Assembly: GCF_001723355.1 (NCBI RefSeq) | Contig: NZ_LPWE01000013.1 | Span: forward strand, 248,001-312,000 | Reading direction: 5' to 3' | Length of the DNA: 64,000 bases | Source: Methyloceanibacter stevinii | Lineage (GTDB): Bacteria > Pseudomonadota > Alphaproteobacteria > Rhizobiales > Methyloligellaceae | Part shown: in pieces, positions 17,103-25,750 of the stretch | Layout: every line of letters starts with the position of its first letter | Numbering within the stretch: the first letter of the stretch is position 1 | The notes under the pieces: generated by a model | Seen by the model: only the letters and a program-made list of their open reading frames with translations | Database searches by the model: none | Told to the model about the DNA's origin: nothing | Translations under genes and position numbers: made by a program

Positions 17103-17903
17103 ATGCACGGACCCATATCCGATTCCCTTGAGGCTCATGCGGGCCCCCGCATGCTCCAACGCTGGTCTGCCTCCGACTTCGCGAAGAACGGGCAGTTCAT
17201 CCAGGACATGGCCGGTCCCATCTTCGCGCTGCTCGCGCCCAAACCCGGTGAGCGGATCCTGGATCTGGGCTGCGGCGACGGCACGCTGACCGCGGAAATC
17301 GAAGCCGCGGGCGCCGACGTGCTCGGCGTCGACAACAGCGTCGAGTTACTGGCGGTCGCCCGCATGAAGGGCCTCTCGGTGAAGCGTGCCGATGCCCATG
17401 AGCTCGACTACGTTCAGGAGTTCGACGCGGTGTTCTCCAATGCGGCGCTGCATTGGATGCAAGATCCGGCCCTCGTGATCGATGGCGTCGCGCGGGCGCT
17501 CCGTCCGGGCGGCCGGTTCGTCGGAGAGCTTGGCGGTCATGGCAACGTCGCCGCCATCGCCACGGCCTTGCGCGCCGTCGTGAAGGCGCGCGGCGGCGAC
17601 CCGGCCCAAGCGGTGCGCTGGTACTTTCCAACGATGGAAGAGTATGGCGCGTTGCTGTCGAGCCACGGATTCATCGTTCGGGACATGGCGCTCGTGCCGC
17701 GGTCGACGCCCCTCAAGGGGGACATGCAAGGTTGGCTCGGAACCTTCTGCCGGTTCTTCTTCGACCGGTTCGAAGAGCCGGAGCGCAGAGATGTCCTGGA
17801 GGAGGCGCTGGAGCTCTTGAGACCCTCGCTTTGCGATACGCAAGGCCGCTGGACGGTCAATCACATCCGGCTTCGCTTCAGCGCGGAGCGCAGTCCGAGT
17901 TAA
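17103..17903 (+). CDS. Class I SAM-dependent methyltransferase
   Basis: 266 residues. SAM-binding motif I is ILDLGCGDGTLTAEI (about residues 53-67), followed by an acidic motif II residue (VLGVDNS), FDAVFSNAALHWM and the ALRPGGRFVGELGG strand. This is the Methyltransf_11/trans-aconitate-methyltransferase-like type; the substrate cannot be told. The start ATG at 17103 follows the NDUFA12 gene closely and may be co-transcribed. Confidence 0.88.
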   Translation: MHGPISDSLEAHAGPRMLQRWSASDFAKNGQFIQDMAGPIFALLAPKPGERILDLGCGDGTLTAEIEAAGADVLGVDNSVELLAVARMKGLSVKRADAHELDYVQEFDAVFSNAALHWMQDPALVIDGVARALRPGGRFVGELGGHGNVAAIATALRAVVKARGGDPAQAVRWYFPTMEEYGALLSSHGFIVRDMALVPRSTPLKGDMQGWLGTFCRFFFDRFEEPERRDVLEEALELLRPSLCDTQGRWTVNHIRLRFSAERSPS

Positions 17904-18052
17904 CAAACGCCTAGGAAAGCTGGGGCATCTATGTCACACCGTTGCCTCAATGATCGCCCACGCGTGTCGTGAGTAGCGGTGTCGCTCCCGCCGGCAAGAT
18001 TGGCTCAGGAGCGTTACTAGTCGCGATCCTGGGGGCGGAAGCGAGCGAAGAG

Positions 18053-18646
18053 ATGGGCATCAAGGGGAGCAATAGGGGACAGCGATTGGCCGGCCGCGCC
18101 GCTTTGGCCGCGCTTGCAGCCTGTACGTTGGCTCTCCCCGCAAGCACCGCTGTCGCCGCGCCGGTCGAGAACGAGACGGCCGTCTTCGCAGCCTTGGACA
18201 AGGTGACGGGCCGCATTCAGCATCTCGAGATTCCGATCGATCAGACCGTCGAGTTCGGTGCCCTGAGGGTAACGCCGCGCATCTGTAATTCGCGCCCGCT
18301 CACCGAGAAGCCCGATACGGCGTCCTTCGTCGAAGTCGACGAGGTAAAGTTGACGGGCGAACAGCAGCGCATTTTTACCGGCTGGATGTTTGCCGAAAGC
18401 CCAGGCCTTCACGCGGTCGAGCACCCTGTGTTCGATGTCTGGCTGACGAAGTGCAAGGATCCGATCGGCGGTCCCCCGCCCGAAAGCGCGGAGACCGAAA
18501 CCGAAGAGGCATCCGAGGAAGCAGCTGCCGCCGAACCGGCGCCTGCACCGGCCGCGCCGCCTGCAGCGGCTCCGCCGGCCCGTCCCGCCGCGCCGCCACC
18601 GGCTGCCCGGCAGCAGCGGCCGCTCCTGCCTTGGCTACAACGCTAA
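18053..18646 (+). CDS. DUF2155 exported protein
   Basis: About 197 residues from the ATG at 18053, chosen because it places a signal peptide (GRAALAALAACTLALPASTAVAAP) at the N-terminus and has GAAGAG just upstream; an in-frame extension to 17969 is possible. The core has the DUF2155 pattern: VFAALDKVTGRIQHLEIPIDQ, VTPRICNSRP, FTGWMFAESPGLHAVEHPVFDVWLTKC. The last 45 residues are Ala/Pro-rich and probably disordered. Such proteins are periplasmic, with a conserved Cys pair, and of unknown role; the gene commonly neighbours NDUFA12 and aat in alphaproteobacteria, as here. Confidence 0.88.
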   Translation: MGIKGSNRGQRLAGRAALAALAACTLALPASTAVAAPVENETAVFAALDKVTGRIQHLEIPIDQTVEFGALRVTPRICNSRPLTEKPDTASFVEVDEVKLTGEQQRIFTGWMFAESPGLHAVEHPVFDVWLTKCKDPIGGPPPESAETETEEASEEAAAAEPAPAPAAPPAAAPPARPAAPPPAARQQRPLLPWLQR

Positions 18647-18659
18647 CGTCGCTGCAGTG

Positions 18660-19385
18660 CTAAGAGGAGCCCGGCGTTGATGCGCCGCTGACCAGGTCCA
18701 GAATCTCGGCCGGATCCGTATCGGCGGGCAGGGCACCAAACGAAGCGGCAGCCATATCCCCGTCATCACCGCTACCGCTGCCCGCGCCGCAGTCCAAAGC
18801 CTCTTCCAGAAGCTGCTGAAAGACCTGCCGGCTGATCTCCATTGCGCCGAACTGCACGAGGTGATCGGTGATGAACTGCGTGTCGAGCAGGGTGAAGCCG
18901 CCATATTTTAGGCGTGCGACCAGATAGACGAGTGCAATCTTGCTGGTGTCCCGCGCCCGGGAAAACATGCTCTCACCGAAGAACGCCCGGCCCAGATGGA
19001 CACCGTAAAGCCCGCCGGTCAGCATGCCGTCCTGCCAGACTTCGACCGTGTGGCAGTGGCCGAGAGCGAAAAGCTCCCCATAGAGGCTGCGAATGCGACT
19101 GTTGATCCAGGTACTCCGGCGGCCGGATCGCGGCTCCGCGCAGCCGTCGATCACCGCGTCGTAGTCGTTGTCGATTCTGACTTCATAGCCGCCACGGCGG
19201 ATTGTCTTAGCGAGGCTCCTGGAGACGTGGACCGCGTCCAGCGGCAGGATCCCGCGGCGCTCGGGTTCGATCCAATAGAGCGCGTTGTTGTCCGCGCTTT
19301 CCGCCATCGGGAAGATGCCGCACGAATACGCCTTCAGCAGAACCTGAGGCGTGATCTCGATCGTGACGTCGTCCAGAGAAGTCAT
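18660..19385 (-). CDS. aat: Leucyl/phenylalanyl-tRNA-protein transferase
   Basis: 241 residues. It adds Leu or Phe to N-terminal basic residues of proteins, marking them for ClpAP (N-end rule). Family blocks appear in order: [77 protein letters not shown] and [12 protein letters not shown]. The C-terminal 40 residues are a variable tail. It is convergent with the DUF2155 gene (13 bases apart) and lies 102 bases downstream of accC on the same strand. Confidence 0.97.
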   Translation of the reverse strand: MTSLDDVTIEITPQVLLKAYSCGIFPMAESADNNALYWIEPERRGILPLDAVHVSRSLAKTIRRGGYEVRIDNDYDAVIDGCAEPRSGRRSTWINSRIRSLYGELFALGHCHTVEVWQDGMLTGGLYGVHLGRAFFGESMFSRARDTSKIALVYLVARLKYGGFTLLDTQFITDHLVQFGAMEISRQVFQQLLEEALDCGAGSGSGDDGDMAAASFGALPADTDPAEILDLVSGASTPGSS

Positions 19386-19487
19386 GACCCAAGAGTCCCC
19401 GACGCGGGCGCATCTGGCAAGTACCTGTCCGGTGGCAAGGGCCTGTCCGGCAGTGCTGCGCCGAACGCTTGGCTTGCGTAACGCGGA

Positions 19488-20837
19488 TTAGCGCTCGCCG
19501 TTCGGCGCCAAGTGATCCTCGAGCCAGTGGATATCGTAATGGCCGTTGACGATGTCCGGCTCCTGGATGAGCGACGAGAACAGGGGAATGGTCGTCTCGA
19601 TGCCATCGACCACGAATTCTCCCAAAGCCCGCTTGAGACGCATCAGGCACTCATTGCGGTTCCGAGCGTGCACAATGAGCTTGCCGATCAGACTGTCATA
19701 ATACGGGGGGATGGTGTAGCCCGCATACGCGCCTGAATCGACCCGGACTCCAAGGCCGCCGGGCGGATGGAAATGGGTGATGGTGCCCGGAGAGGGCCGG
19801 AACGTCAGCGGGTTCTCCGCATTGATGCGGCACTCGATGGCGTGGCCGTCGAAACGAACATCTTCCTGCTGGATCGTCAGAGGGGCGCCTGAGGCGATGC
19901 GGATCTGTTCGATCACGAGATCGAGCCCCGTGATCATTTCGGTCACGGTGTGCTCCACCTGAAGCCGCGTGTTCATTTCGATAAAATAGAATTCGTTGTT
20001 CTCGTAGAGGAACTCCACGGTTCCGACACCGCGGTATTTCAACTTGCGCATGGCCTTTGCCACGATCTCACCGATCCGGACGCGCTCGCTTTCGTTCAGC
20101 GCGGGCGAGGGGGCCTCTTCCCAGAGCTTCTGGTGCCGCCGCTGAATGGAGCAGTCGCGCTCGCCCAGATGAATGGCGTTGCCGTTGCCGTCGGCGAGAA
20201 CCTGCACCTCGATATGGCGAGGTTTGCCGAGATACTTCTCCAGATAAACCGTATCGTCGCCGAAGGCGGCGCCGGCTTCCGTACGGGCCGTGCTGAGGGC
20301 CGCCTCGAGTTCGTAGTCGAAATGGGCCAGCTTCATGCCGCGGCCGCCGCCGCCGGCGGACGCCTTCACCATCACCGGGTATCCGATTTCCTCGGCGACT
20401 ACCTTCGCGGTCTCGAAGTCGGAAATGGAGCCGTCCGATCCGGGCACGACCGGAATGCCAAGGGACTTTGCCGTCTCCTTAGCTCTGATCTTGTCGCCCA
20501 TCACCCGGACGTGCTCGGCCGTCGGGCCGATAAATGCGATGCCGTGCTCCTCGAGGATTTCGGCGAAACGGGCATTCTCGGCCAGGAAGCCATAGCCGGG
20601 GTGAACGGCATCGGCGCCCGTGATCTCGCACGCCGCGACGATCGCGGGAATGTTGAGATAGCTCTCCTTGGCCTGCGGCGGGCCGATACAGACGCTCTCG
20701 TCGGCGAGGCGCACATGCATGGCATGCGCGTCGGCGGTCGAGTGGACGGCGACGGTGGAAATGCCGAGTTCTTTGCAGGCTCGCTCGATGCGAAGCGCGA
20801 TCTCTCCCCGGTTGGCGATCAGGATCTTGTCGAACAT
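19488..20837 (-). CDS. accC: Biotin carboxylase subunit of acetyl-CoA carboxylase
   Basis: 449 residues, the standard length. It carboxylates the biotin on AccB with ATP and bicarbonate, the first step of fatty-acid synthesis. Seen: [27 protein letters not shown], the Gly-rich ATP-grasp loop ([14 protein letters not shown]), the [14 protein letters not shown] catalytic block and ECRINAENP. It follows accB by 16 bases, so the two form the usual accBC operon with aroQ in front. Confidence 0.98.
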   Translation of the reverse strand: MFDKILIANRGEIALRIERACKELGISTVAVHSTADAHAMHVRLADESVCIGPPQAKESYLNIPAIVAACEITGADAVHPGYGFLAENARFAEILEEHGIAFIGPTAEHVRVMGDKIRAKETAKSLGIPVVPGSDGSISDFETAKVVAEEIGYPVMVKASAGGGGRGMKLAHFDYELEAALSTARTEAGAAFGDDTVYLEKYLGKPRHIEVQVLADGNGNAIHLGERDCSIQRRHQKLWEEAPSPALNESERVRIGEIVAKAMRKLKYRGVGTVEFLYENNEFYFIEMNTRLQVEHTVTEMITGLDLVIEQIRIASGAPLTIQQEDVRFDGHAIECRINAENPLTFRPSPGTITHFHPPGGLGVRVDSGAYAGYTIPPYYDSLIGKLIVHARNRNECLMRLKRALGEFVVDGIETTIPLFSSLIQEPDIVNGHYDIHWLEDHLAPNGER

Positions 20838-20853
20838 TTCTGTCTGGCTGTTC

Positions 20854-21315
20854 CTACTCGATCACGACGAGGGGTTCGCCGAACTCGACCGGCTGTCCGT
20901 CCTCGACGAGAATTGCCGTGACCTTGCCGGACTGAGGCGAGGGGATGTGGTTCATCGTCTTCATCGCTTCGATGATGAGAAGCGTCTGACCCGACTTTAC
21001 CGAGCTGCCGATTTCGATGAATGGCGCCGCTCCAGGCTCGGGAGAGCGATAAGCGGTTCCCACCATAGGTGAGGAGACCGAGCCCGGATGGGCACCCGCG
21101 TCCTCCGACGGCGCGCGGCGCTTCGGCTCCGCATGCTCCACTGCGGCTGGTGCAGGCGCAGCAGCCACGGCCGCTGCCGTCACATTGACGTTGCGCGCGA
21201 CGCGGAAGCGGCGTCCGTCGATTTCGATCTCGATTTCCGTAAGGCTGGTTTCATCCAGAAGCGTTGCGAGCTCCCTGATGAGGTCCGTATCGAGGCTTCC
21301 CCCGTCTTTTGTCAT
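20854..21315 (-). CDS. accB: Biotin carboxyl carrier protein of acetyl-CoA carboxylase
   Basis: 153 residues. A C-terminal biotinyl domain carries the EAMKTMN motif whose Lys is biotinylated, preceded by [15 protein letters not shown] with its characteristic thumb and followed by [14 protein letters not shown]. The N-terminus ([24 protein letters not shown]) is the conserved AccB lead, joined to the biotinyl domain by an Ala/Pro-rich linker. Partner of accC directly downstream. Confidence 0.98.
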   Translation of the reverse strand: MTKDGGSLDTDLIRELATLLDETSLTEIEIEIDGRRFRVARNVNVTAAAVAAAPAPAAVEHAEPKRRAPSEDAGAHPGSVSSPMVGTAYRSPEPGAAPFIEIGSSVKSGQTLLIIEAMKTMNHIPSPQSGKVTAILVEDGQPVEFGEPLVVIE

Positions 21316-21342
21316 TGGCGTCCTTTCATGGTCGTCGTCCCC

Positions 21343-21786
21343 TCAGGCATCGGAAATCGCGGAGGCCAAAGCCTCGATCGCGAGTTCGTAGCCAAGGCCA
21401 CCGAAACCGCAGATTACCCCCTTCGCGGCCCCGGAAATATAGGATTGGTGGCGGAATGGTTCGCGCTTGAAGATATTCGATAGGTGAACCTCGACGACCG
21501 GCACGTCGCAGGCAAGCAATGCATCGAGCATGGCTATCGAGGTGTGGGAATAAGCACCCGCGTTGACGATGAGGCCAGCCCCATTGGCGCGCGCCTCCTG
21601 AATCCAGTCCACGAGTTCGCTCTCGCCGTTGCTCTGCCGGAACTCGACCGCAAGGCCCAGCGCATCGGCCTTGCGGACGCAGCGCTGCTCCAAATCCGCC
21701 AGGGTCTCGGTACCGTAGACCTCGGGTTCGCGAGTCCCCAGCAGGTTCAGGTTCGGGCCATTCAGGATGTAGATTGGCTTGGCCAT
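21343..21786 (-). CDS. aroQ: Type II 3-dehydroquinate dehydratase
   Basis: 147 residues, the size of the dodecameric class II enzyme of the shikimate pathway. Motifs: [17 protein letters not shown] with the catalytic Tyr, [26 protein letters not shown], and [20 protein letters not shown] with the catalytic His. It lies 27 bases ahead of accB on the same strand; aroQ-accB-accC is the standard order. Confidence 0.98.
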   Translation of the reverse strand: MAKPIYILNGPNLNLLGTREPEVYGTETLADLEQRCVRKADALGLAVEFRQSNGESELVDWIQEARANGAGLIVNAGAYSHTSIAMLDALLACDVPVVEVHLSNIFKREPFRHQSYISGAAKGVICGFGGLGYELAIEALASAISDA

Positions 21787-21980
21787 GGTGAATTCCCGGT
21801 AGGCGATCCAGGGCTGACACGCCCCAGCCTGCAGATTCAGACAGAGCCGCGCGTGAAACTGGCGAAATGAAGTGCGGCAGCGGGCCGTTTATCAGCTTTT
21901 TGGAACTTGAGCAAAAACCGTTGAGCCCCCGACGGGCGCTCCGGCTCCGCGGGGACCCGTACCCGGCTTCAGACCGGCCG

Positions 21981-22784
21981 TCAGCAGCTGGTCTTACAGC
22001 CCTCTTTCCGGATGACCTCGACGTTCTCGACCAACTGGTCATACAGATCGTCCGGCGCGCCCGGAATAGTGCGGTCTCCGATCAGGTAGAGCGGGGTGCC
22101 CTGGAGTCCGAGACTCTGCGCCAGCGCATAGGCTTCGGCGAGGCCATCCGCGACCTCCTGGCCCTCCATGTCCTTCTCGAGCTGAGGCACGTCGAGCCCG
22201 AGTTCGTTGGCGATCCGCAGGACCTTCTCCTTGTTGGCCTTGCCCGGCTCGCTGAAGAGCTTCTGGTGCATCTCGAGATATTTGCCCTGCATCTTGGCGG
22301 CGAGGGCTCCCTTGGCTGCATCTTCGGAGTCCCCGCCGAAGATGGGGAGTTCCTTGAAGACGACGCGGACCTTGTCGTCATTGTCCGTCAGCTTCATCAC
22401 GTCCGGCATCGCACGGCGGCAATAGCCGCAATTGTAGTCGAAGAACTCGACCACGGTGACGTCTCCATCGGGGTCGCCGGCCGTGAAGGACTTGTCCGAG
22501 CGGAACAGAGCGTCGGCGTTCTCGCTGATGGCCTTGTTCTGCTGCTGATCCTGCTCTTCCTGCTGGCGCCGGTCGAGTTCGGTCGTCATGGCGACGAGGA
22601 TCTCGGGATTCTTCGTGAGATACTCTTGGACGACGTCTTCGATGGCCTTCTTGTCGGAGATGCCACCCGCGAGACTGGCGGTCGCGGCGCTGTCGCGCCA
22701 AACGATAAGGACGGTGGCGGCGCTCACAATAGCGGCGACGACCGCTGCGACGAGGGCGGTGGCCAGGCCAGTCTTAAAGGTCAT
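21981..22784 (-). CDS. DsbA-family thiol:disulfide oxidoreductase, membrane-anchored or exported
   Basis: 267 residues. An N-terminal hydrophobic stretch (LATALVAAVVAAIVSAATVLIVW) serves as signal or anchor. A coiled-coil-like Q/E-rich linker leads to a thioredoxin fold with the active site FFDYNCGYCRRA (Cys-Gly-Tyr-Cys) and the cis-Pro loop GTPLYLIG. It resembles the BdbD/DsbA27-like clade that oxidises or isomerises disulfides in the periplasm. Two further Cys lie at the extreme C-terminus (CKTSC). The M48 protease gene is just upstream on the same strand (36-base gap), a frequent pairing in Hyphomicrobiales. Confidence 0.92.
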   Translation of the reverse strand: MTFKTGLATALVAAVVAAIVSAATVLIVWRDSAATASLAGGISDKKAIEDVVQEYLTKNPEILVAMTTELDRRQQEEQDQQQNKAISENADALFRSDKSFTAGDPDGDVTVVEFFDYNCGYCRRAMPDVMKLTDNDDKVRVVFKELPIFGGDSEDAAKGALAAKMQGKYLEMHQKLFSEPGKANKEKVLRIANELGLDVPQLEKDMEGQEVADGLAEAYALAQSLGLQGTPLYLIGDRTIPGAPDDLYDQLVENVEVIRKEGCKTSC

Positions 22785-22820
22785 ACTGAGGTCTCCGAAA
22801 GTTTGCGTGGGCCCTACGCA

Positions 22821-24249
22821 TCATTTTTTGCGTTCGGGCATTTTGAAATCGAGAATGTCTTGGGCGCGCAGCCATTGCGGCGTGCCGCCCGGTAAACCGT
22901 CTTGTGCCCTCTTGGCCATCATCTGGGCCTCGCGCAGGCGTCCTTCATAGAAATAGGCCTCCGCGGACGCAAGCGAGGCACGGGCCAGGAAATTCTGCCG
23001 CGCGCCGGAAGCCTGAGCTTGATCGCCCTTGCGGCCGTACGCCATCGCAAGTTGACGGTAGCCCATAGCCGATTGCGGTTCCTGCACCAAGGCTTTCTTC
23101 AGGTTGCGGATGACCTCGTCGAGATAGCGCTTGTCTTCGGTGCTGAGCATGGCTTGCGCCAGCATGATCTGGATCAGCGCCTCGTGGGGGGCGAGCTCCA
23201 CGGCCTTCCGCAAAGGCTCGATAGCTTCCCGGCCCCGGCCGCTTTCGAACAGAAACTGGCCTTTGGTCTCATAGAAATACGGCCATCGCGGCTGGGCCTC
23301 GATCAGCTCATTGAGATACGGCATGGCGGCGTCACGCCCGACTTCCGATAGGTCGCGATCGCGCGGGCATAGGTGGCCGCCAGGGTATCGTCGCCCTTGT
23401 AGCGGTTCAGGGACGCTTCGGGCTTCTCCAGGAAGCCGGACAGTTTGGCGCGCATGAGGTCGTGCCGGTACTGAAGCTCCGGCGGATCTTTGACGTCGTA
23501 ATAGGGGCTCTGTTCCACCAGGGTCCGAAGTTGCGAGATACGCGTCTGCGGGAGTGGGTGGGTCATCAGGTAAGGATTGATCCCCTGAATGCCCCGCATC
23601 TTGTCTGCCAGCACGTCGAAGGTCTCGATCATGCCGCGTCCCGATTGGCGCGTCGCGTTCAGAAACGTCATGGCGGCTTGGTCGGCGGAGGATTCTTCGG
23701 TCTGGCGGTATGCCAGGAAGCTGCGCATCGCCGCATCGGTGCCGCCGGCCATCGCACCCATGCCGAGCTGGCCCGCAGACGGAACGCCGGCGAGACTTCC
23801 GCCGATCGCCGCGGCCAAGCCCAGAATCTGCAGCGCCATGGCCGTCGATTTCATTTGCGAAACCTGCGAGCGCAATCGCGCCAAGTGACCGCCGGTGATA
23901 TGGCCGGTCTCGTGCGCGATGACGCCGATCACCTGGTTCGGCGTATCCGAAATCATGAGCGTTCCGGCATGCATGAACATGTTGTGGCCATCGACGACGA
24001 AGGCGTGAAGTTCTTGTCGTTGACGAGGTGGATCTTGATGTTCTGAGAGCCGAGACCGGCGGCTCGGAAGATCGGTCCCGCGTATTCGCGGATCAGCGCC
24101 TCGGTTTCGGCGTCGCGAATAATACCGCCGGCGTTCGCGACGCTGGGCGCGACCAGTCCTGCAACCAGGGTCGCCGTCAGCGCCAAACGCGACAGCGGTG
24201 GTCTGCGTCGGGAAGAGGGCTCTGCCGTGAGTTTGGCCAGGGTCGGCAT
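22821..24249 (-). CDS. M48-family zinc metalloprotease with C-terminal TPR region (two apparent frameshifts)
   Basis: After repair about 476 residues, normal for BepA/YfgC-like periplasmic proteases that maintain outer-membrane proteins. A signal peptide (LALTATLVAGLVAPSVANA) precedes the zinc site HETGH in VIGVIAHETGHITGGHL. The C-terminal 160 residues form TPR-like helices (REAIEPLRKAVELAPHEALIQIMLAQAML). The frame breaks at about 24008 (NDKNF then wrong frame; one A missing before FVVDGHNMFMHAG) and at about 23338 (ATYRKSG then wrong frame; one C missing before MPYLNEL). Both are single-base losses in two-base runs, so sequence error is more likely than a true pseudogene. Confidence 0.88.
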
Positions 24250-24443
24250 GATGGACGTGATCGTATTGGCTCGGCTGTTTTGCGCAAAGACGCTGTTTTA
24301 TTTTGCCTCACGAGGGGGCTACGTTGGCACGCCGTTAATGGCCCCCGCCATTGCCAAGTTCGTTTTGCTTGGGGCCTGATTACGGCGACAACGTGACACC
24401 CGCCAGCCCGCTATCCATCAACAATGCGCGAGGAGCGCAAGCC

Positions 24444-25628
24444 GTGAGCAGTCCGTCCGAGTTTTCATCGTTACCCCGGCCGCCGGCTGCAAGCCGCCAG
24501 ATCGATCCGTTCATCGTCATGGACGTGATGCGCGAGGCGAACCGGCGCGAGGTGGCCGGCGAAGACATCATCCACATGGAGGTGGGACAGCCCGCGACGC
24601 CGGCGCCCCGCGCGGCCCGCGAACGCGTCGTGCAAGCCATGGCGGAGCACAATCTCGGCTATACGCTGTCGCTCGGACTTCCGGAGCTGCGGGAGCGGAT
24701 CGCGGCCTATCTCGAGGCGCGTTACGGCGTCGACGTGGGGCCGGAGCGCATCGTCGTCACGGCTGGTTCGTCCGCCGGCTTCGTGCTGGCCTTTCTCGCC
24801 GTGCTCGACCATGGCGACAGCTTCGGTTTGCCGTCGCCGGGCTATCCCTGCTACCGCCAAATTCTGAAAGCGCTCGGGTTTCGTCCGCATCTGATCGAAA
24901 CGTCCGGCGCCGGACGCTGGATGCCGACGGTGGCTGATGTCGAGGCGCTGGGGGCTTCGGGCGCAGCGGGCTTGCTGCTTGCGAGCCCCAACAACCCCAC
25001 CGGCACCATGACGCGGGGCGCGCGCCTGAAGGAGCTGGCCAAGACCTGTGCGCGGCAGGGCCTCTGGCTGATTTCCGACGAGATCTATCACGGCCTCGAA
25101 TATGAGGCGGCTGCGGAGACGGCGCTTGCCTATTCGGACTCCGCCATCGTGGTGAACAGCTTCTCGAAGTATTTCAGCATGACCGGCTGGCGCGTGGGCT
25201 GGCTCGTCGTACCCGAAGCCTTGACGCGGACCATCGAGCGGCTGGCGCAGAACCTCTATATCGCGCCGCCCACGGTGTCTCAGGTCGCAGCGCTTGGCGC
25301 CTTCGACGGCATCGACGAACTCGAAGAGATCAAGAGCCGCTATGCGCGGAACCGTTCGCTCCTGCTGAACGAACTGCCGCCTGCCGGGCTCTCGAACGTT
25401 CTGCCTGCAGACGGCGCGTTCTACCTCTACGCCGATGTCCGAGATTTGACCGATGACAGTGCGGCGTTCGCGCAAGCCATGTTGCGAGAGATCGGCGTCG
25501 CCACGACGCCGGGGATGGATTTCGATCCCGAGCGAGGACGGTCTTATCTCCGGCTGAGCTATGCGGGGGCGGAGCGCGAGATGCGCGAAGCCGCACGGCG
25601 CATCGCCGCGTGGCTGAAGACGCGCTGA
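24444..25628 (+). CDS. PLP-dependent class I/II aminotransferase
   Basis: 394 residues from the GTG at 24444, which has AGGAG eight bases upstream; the frame stays open to 24351. The PLP-binding block is SFSKYFSMTGWRVGW with the Schiff-base Lys. ASPNNPTGT, SDEIYHGLEY and the C-terminal YLRLSYAG with its carboxylate-binding Arg are also present. It belongs to fold type I subgroup I-gamma, aspartate/alanine-like; the substrate cannot be assigned. Divergent from the M48 protease and convergent with rne, separated from the latter by a terminator. Confidence 0.9.
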   Translation: MSSPSEFSSLPRPPAASRQIDPFIVMDVMREANRREVAGEDIIHMEVGQPATPAPRAARERVVQAMAEHNLGYTLSLGLPELRERIAAYLEARYGVDVGPERIVVTAGSSAGFVLAFLAVLDHGDSFGLPSPGYPCYRQILKALGFRPHLIETSGAGRWMPTVADVEALGASGAAGLLLASPNNPTGTMTRGARLKELAKTCARQGLWLISDEIYHGLEYEAAAETALAYSDSAIVVNSFSKYFSMTGWRVGWLVVPEALTRTIERLAQNLYIAPPTVSQVAALGAFDGIDELEEIKSRYARNRSLLLNELPPAGLSNVLPADGAFYLYADVRDLTDDSAAFAQAMLREIGVATTPGMDFDPERGRSYLRLSYAGAEREMREAARRIAAWLKTR

Positions 25629-25696
25629 CGCCGGGCTTGCAGGCAGTCGTCGCAAGAACAGACTCGCCGCATGGGACACGGCGCAAGACAAGAAAA

Positions 25697-25716
25697 GAGG
25701 CGCCCGAAGGCGCCTC
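25697..25716 (-). terminator. Rho-independent terminator of rne
   Basis: A perfect 8-bp stem GAGGCGCC / GGCGCCTC with a 4-base loop. Read leftward it is followed by TTTTCTT, so it serves rne, whose stop is 35 bases before it. It also lies between the convergent aminotransferase and rne genes. Confidence 0.85.
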
Positions 25717-25750
25717 TAATACGGCCTTGCTCTGAAGCGATCGGCTAACT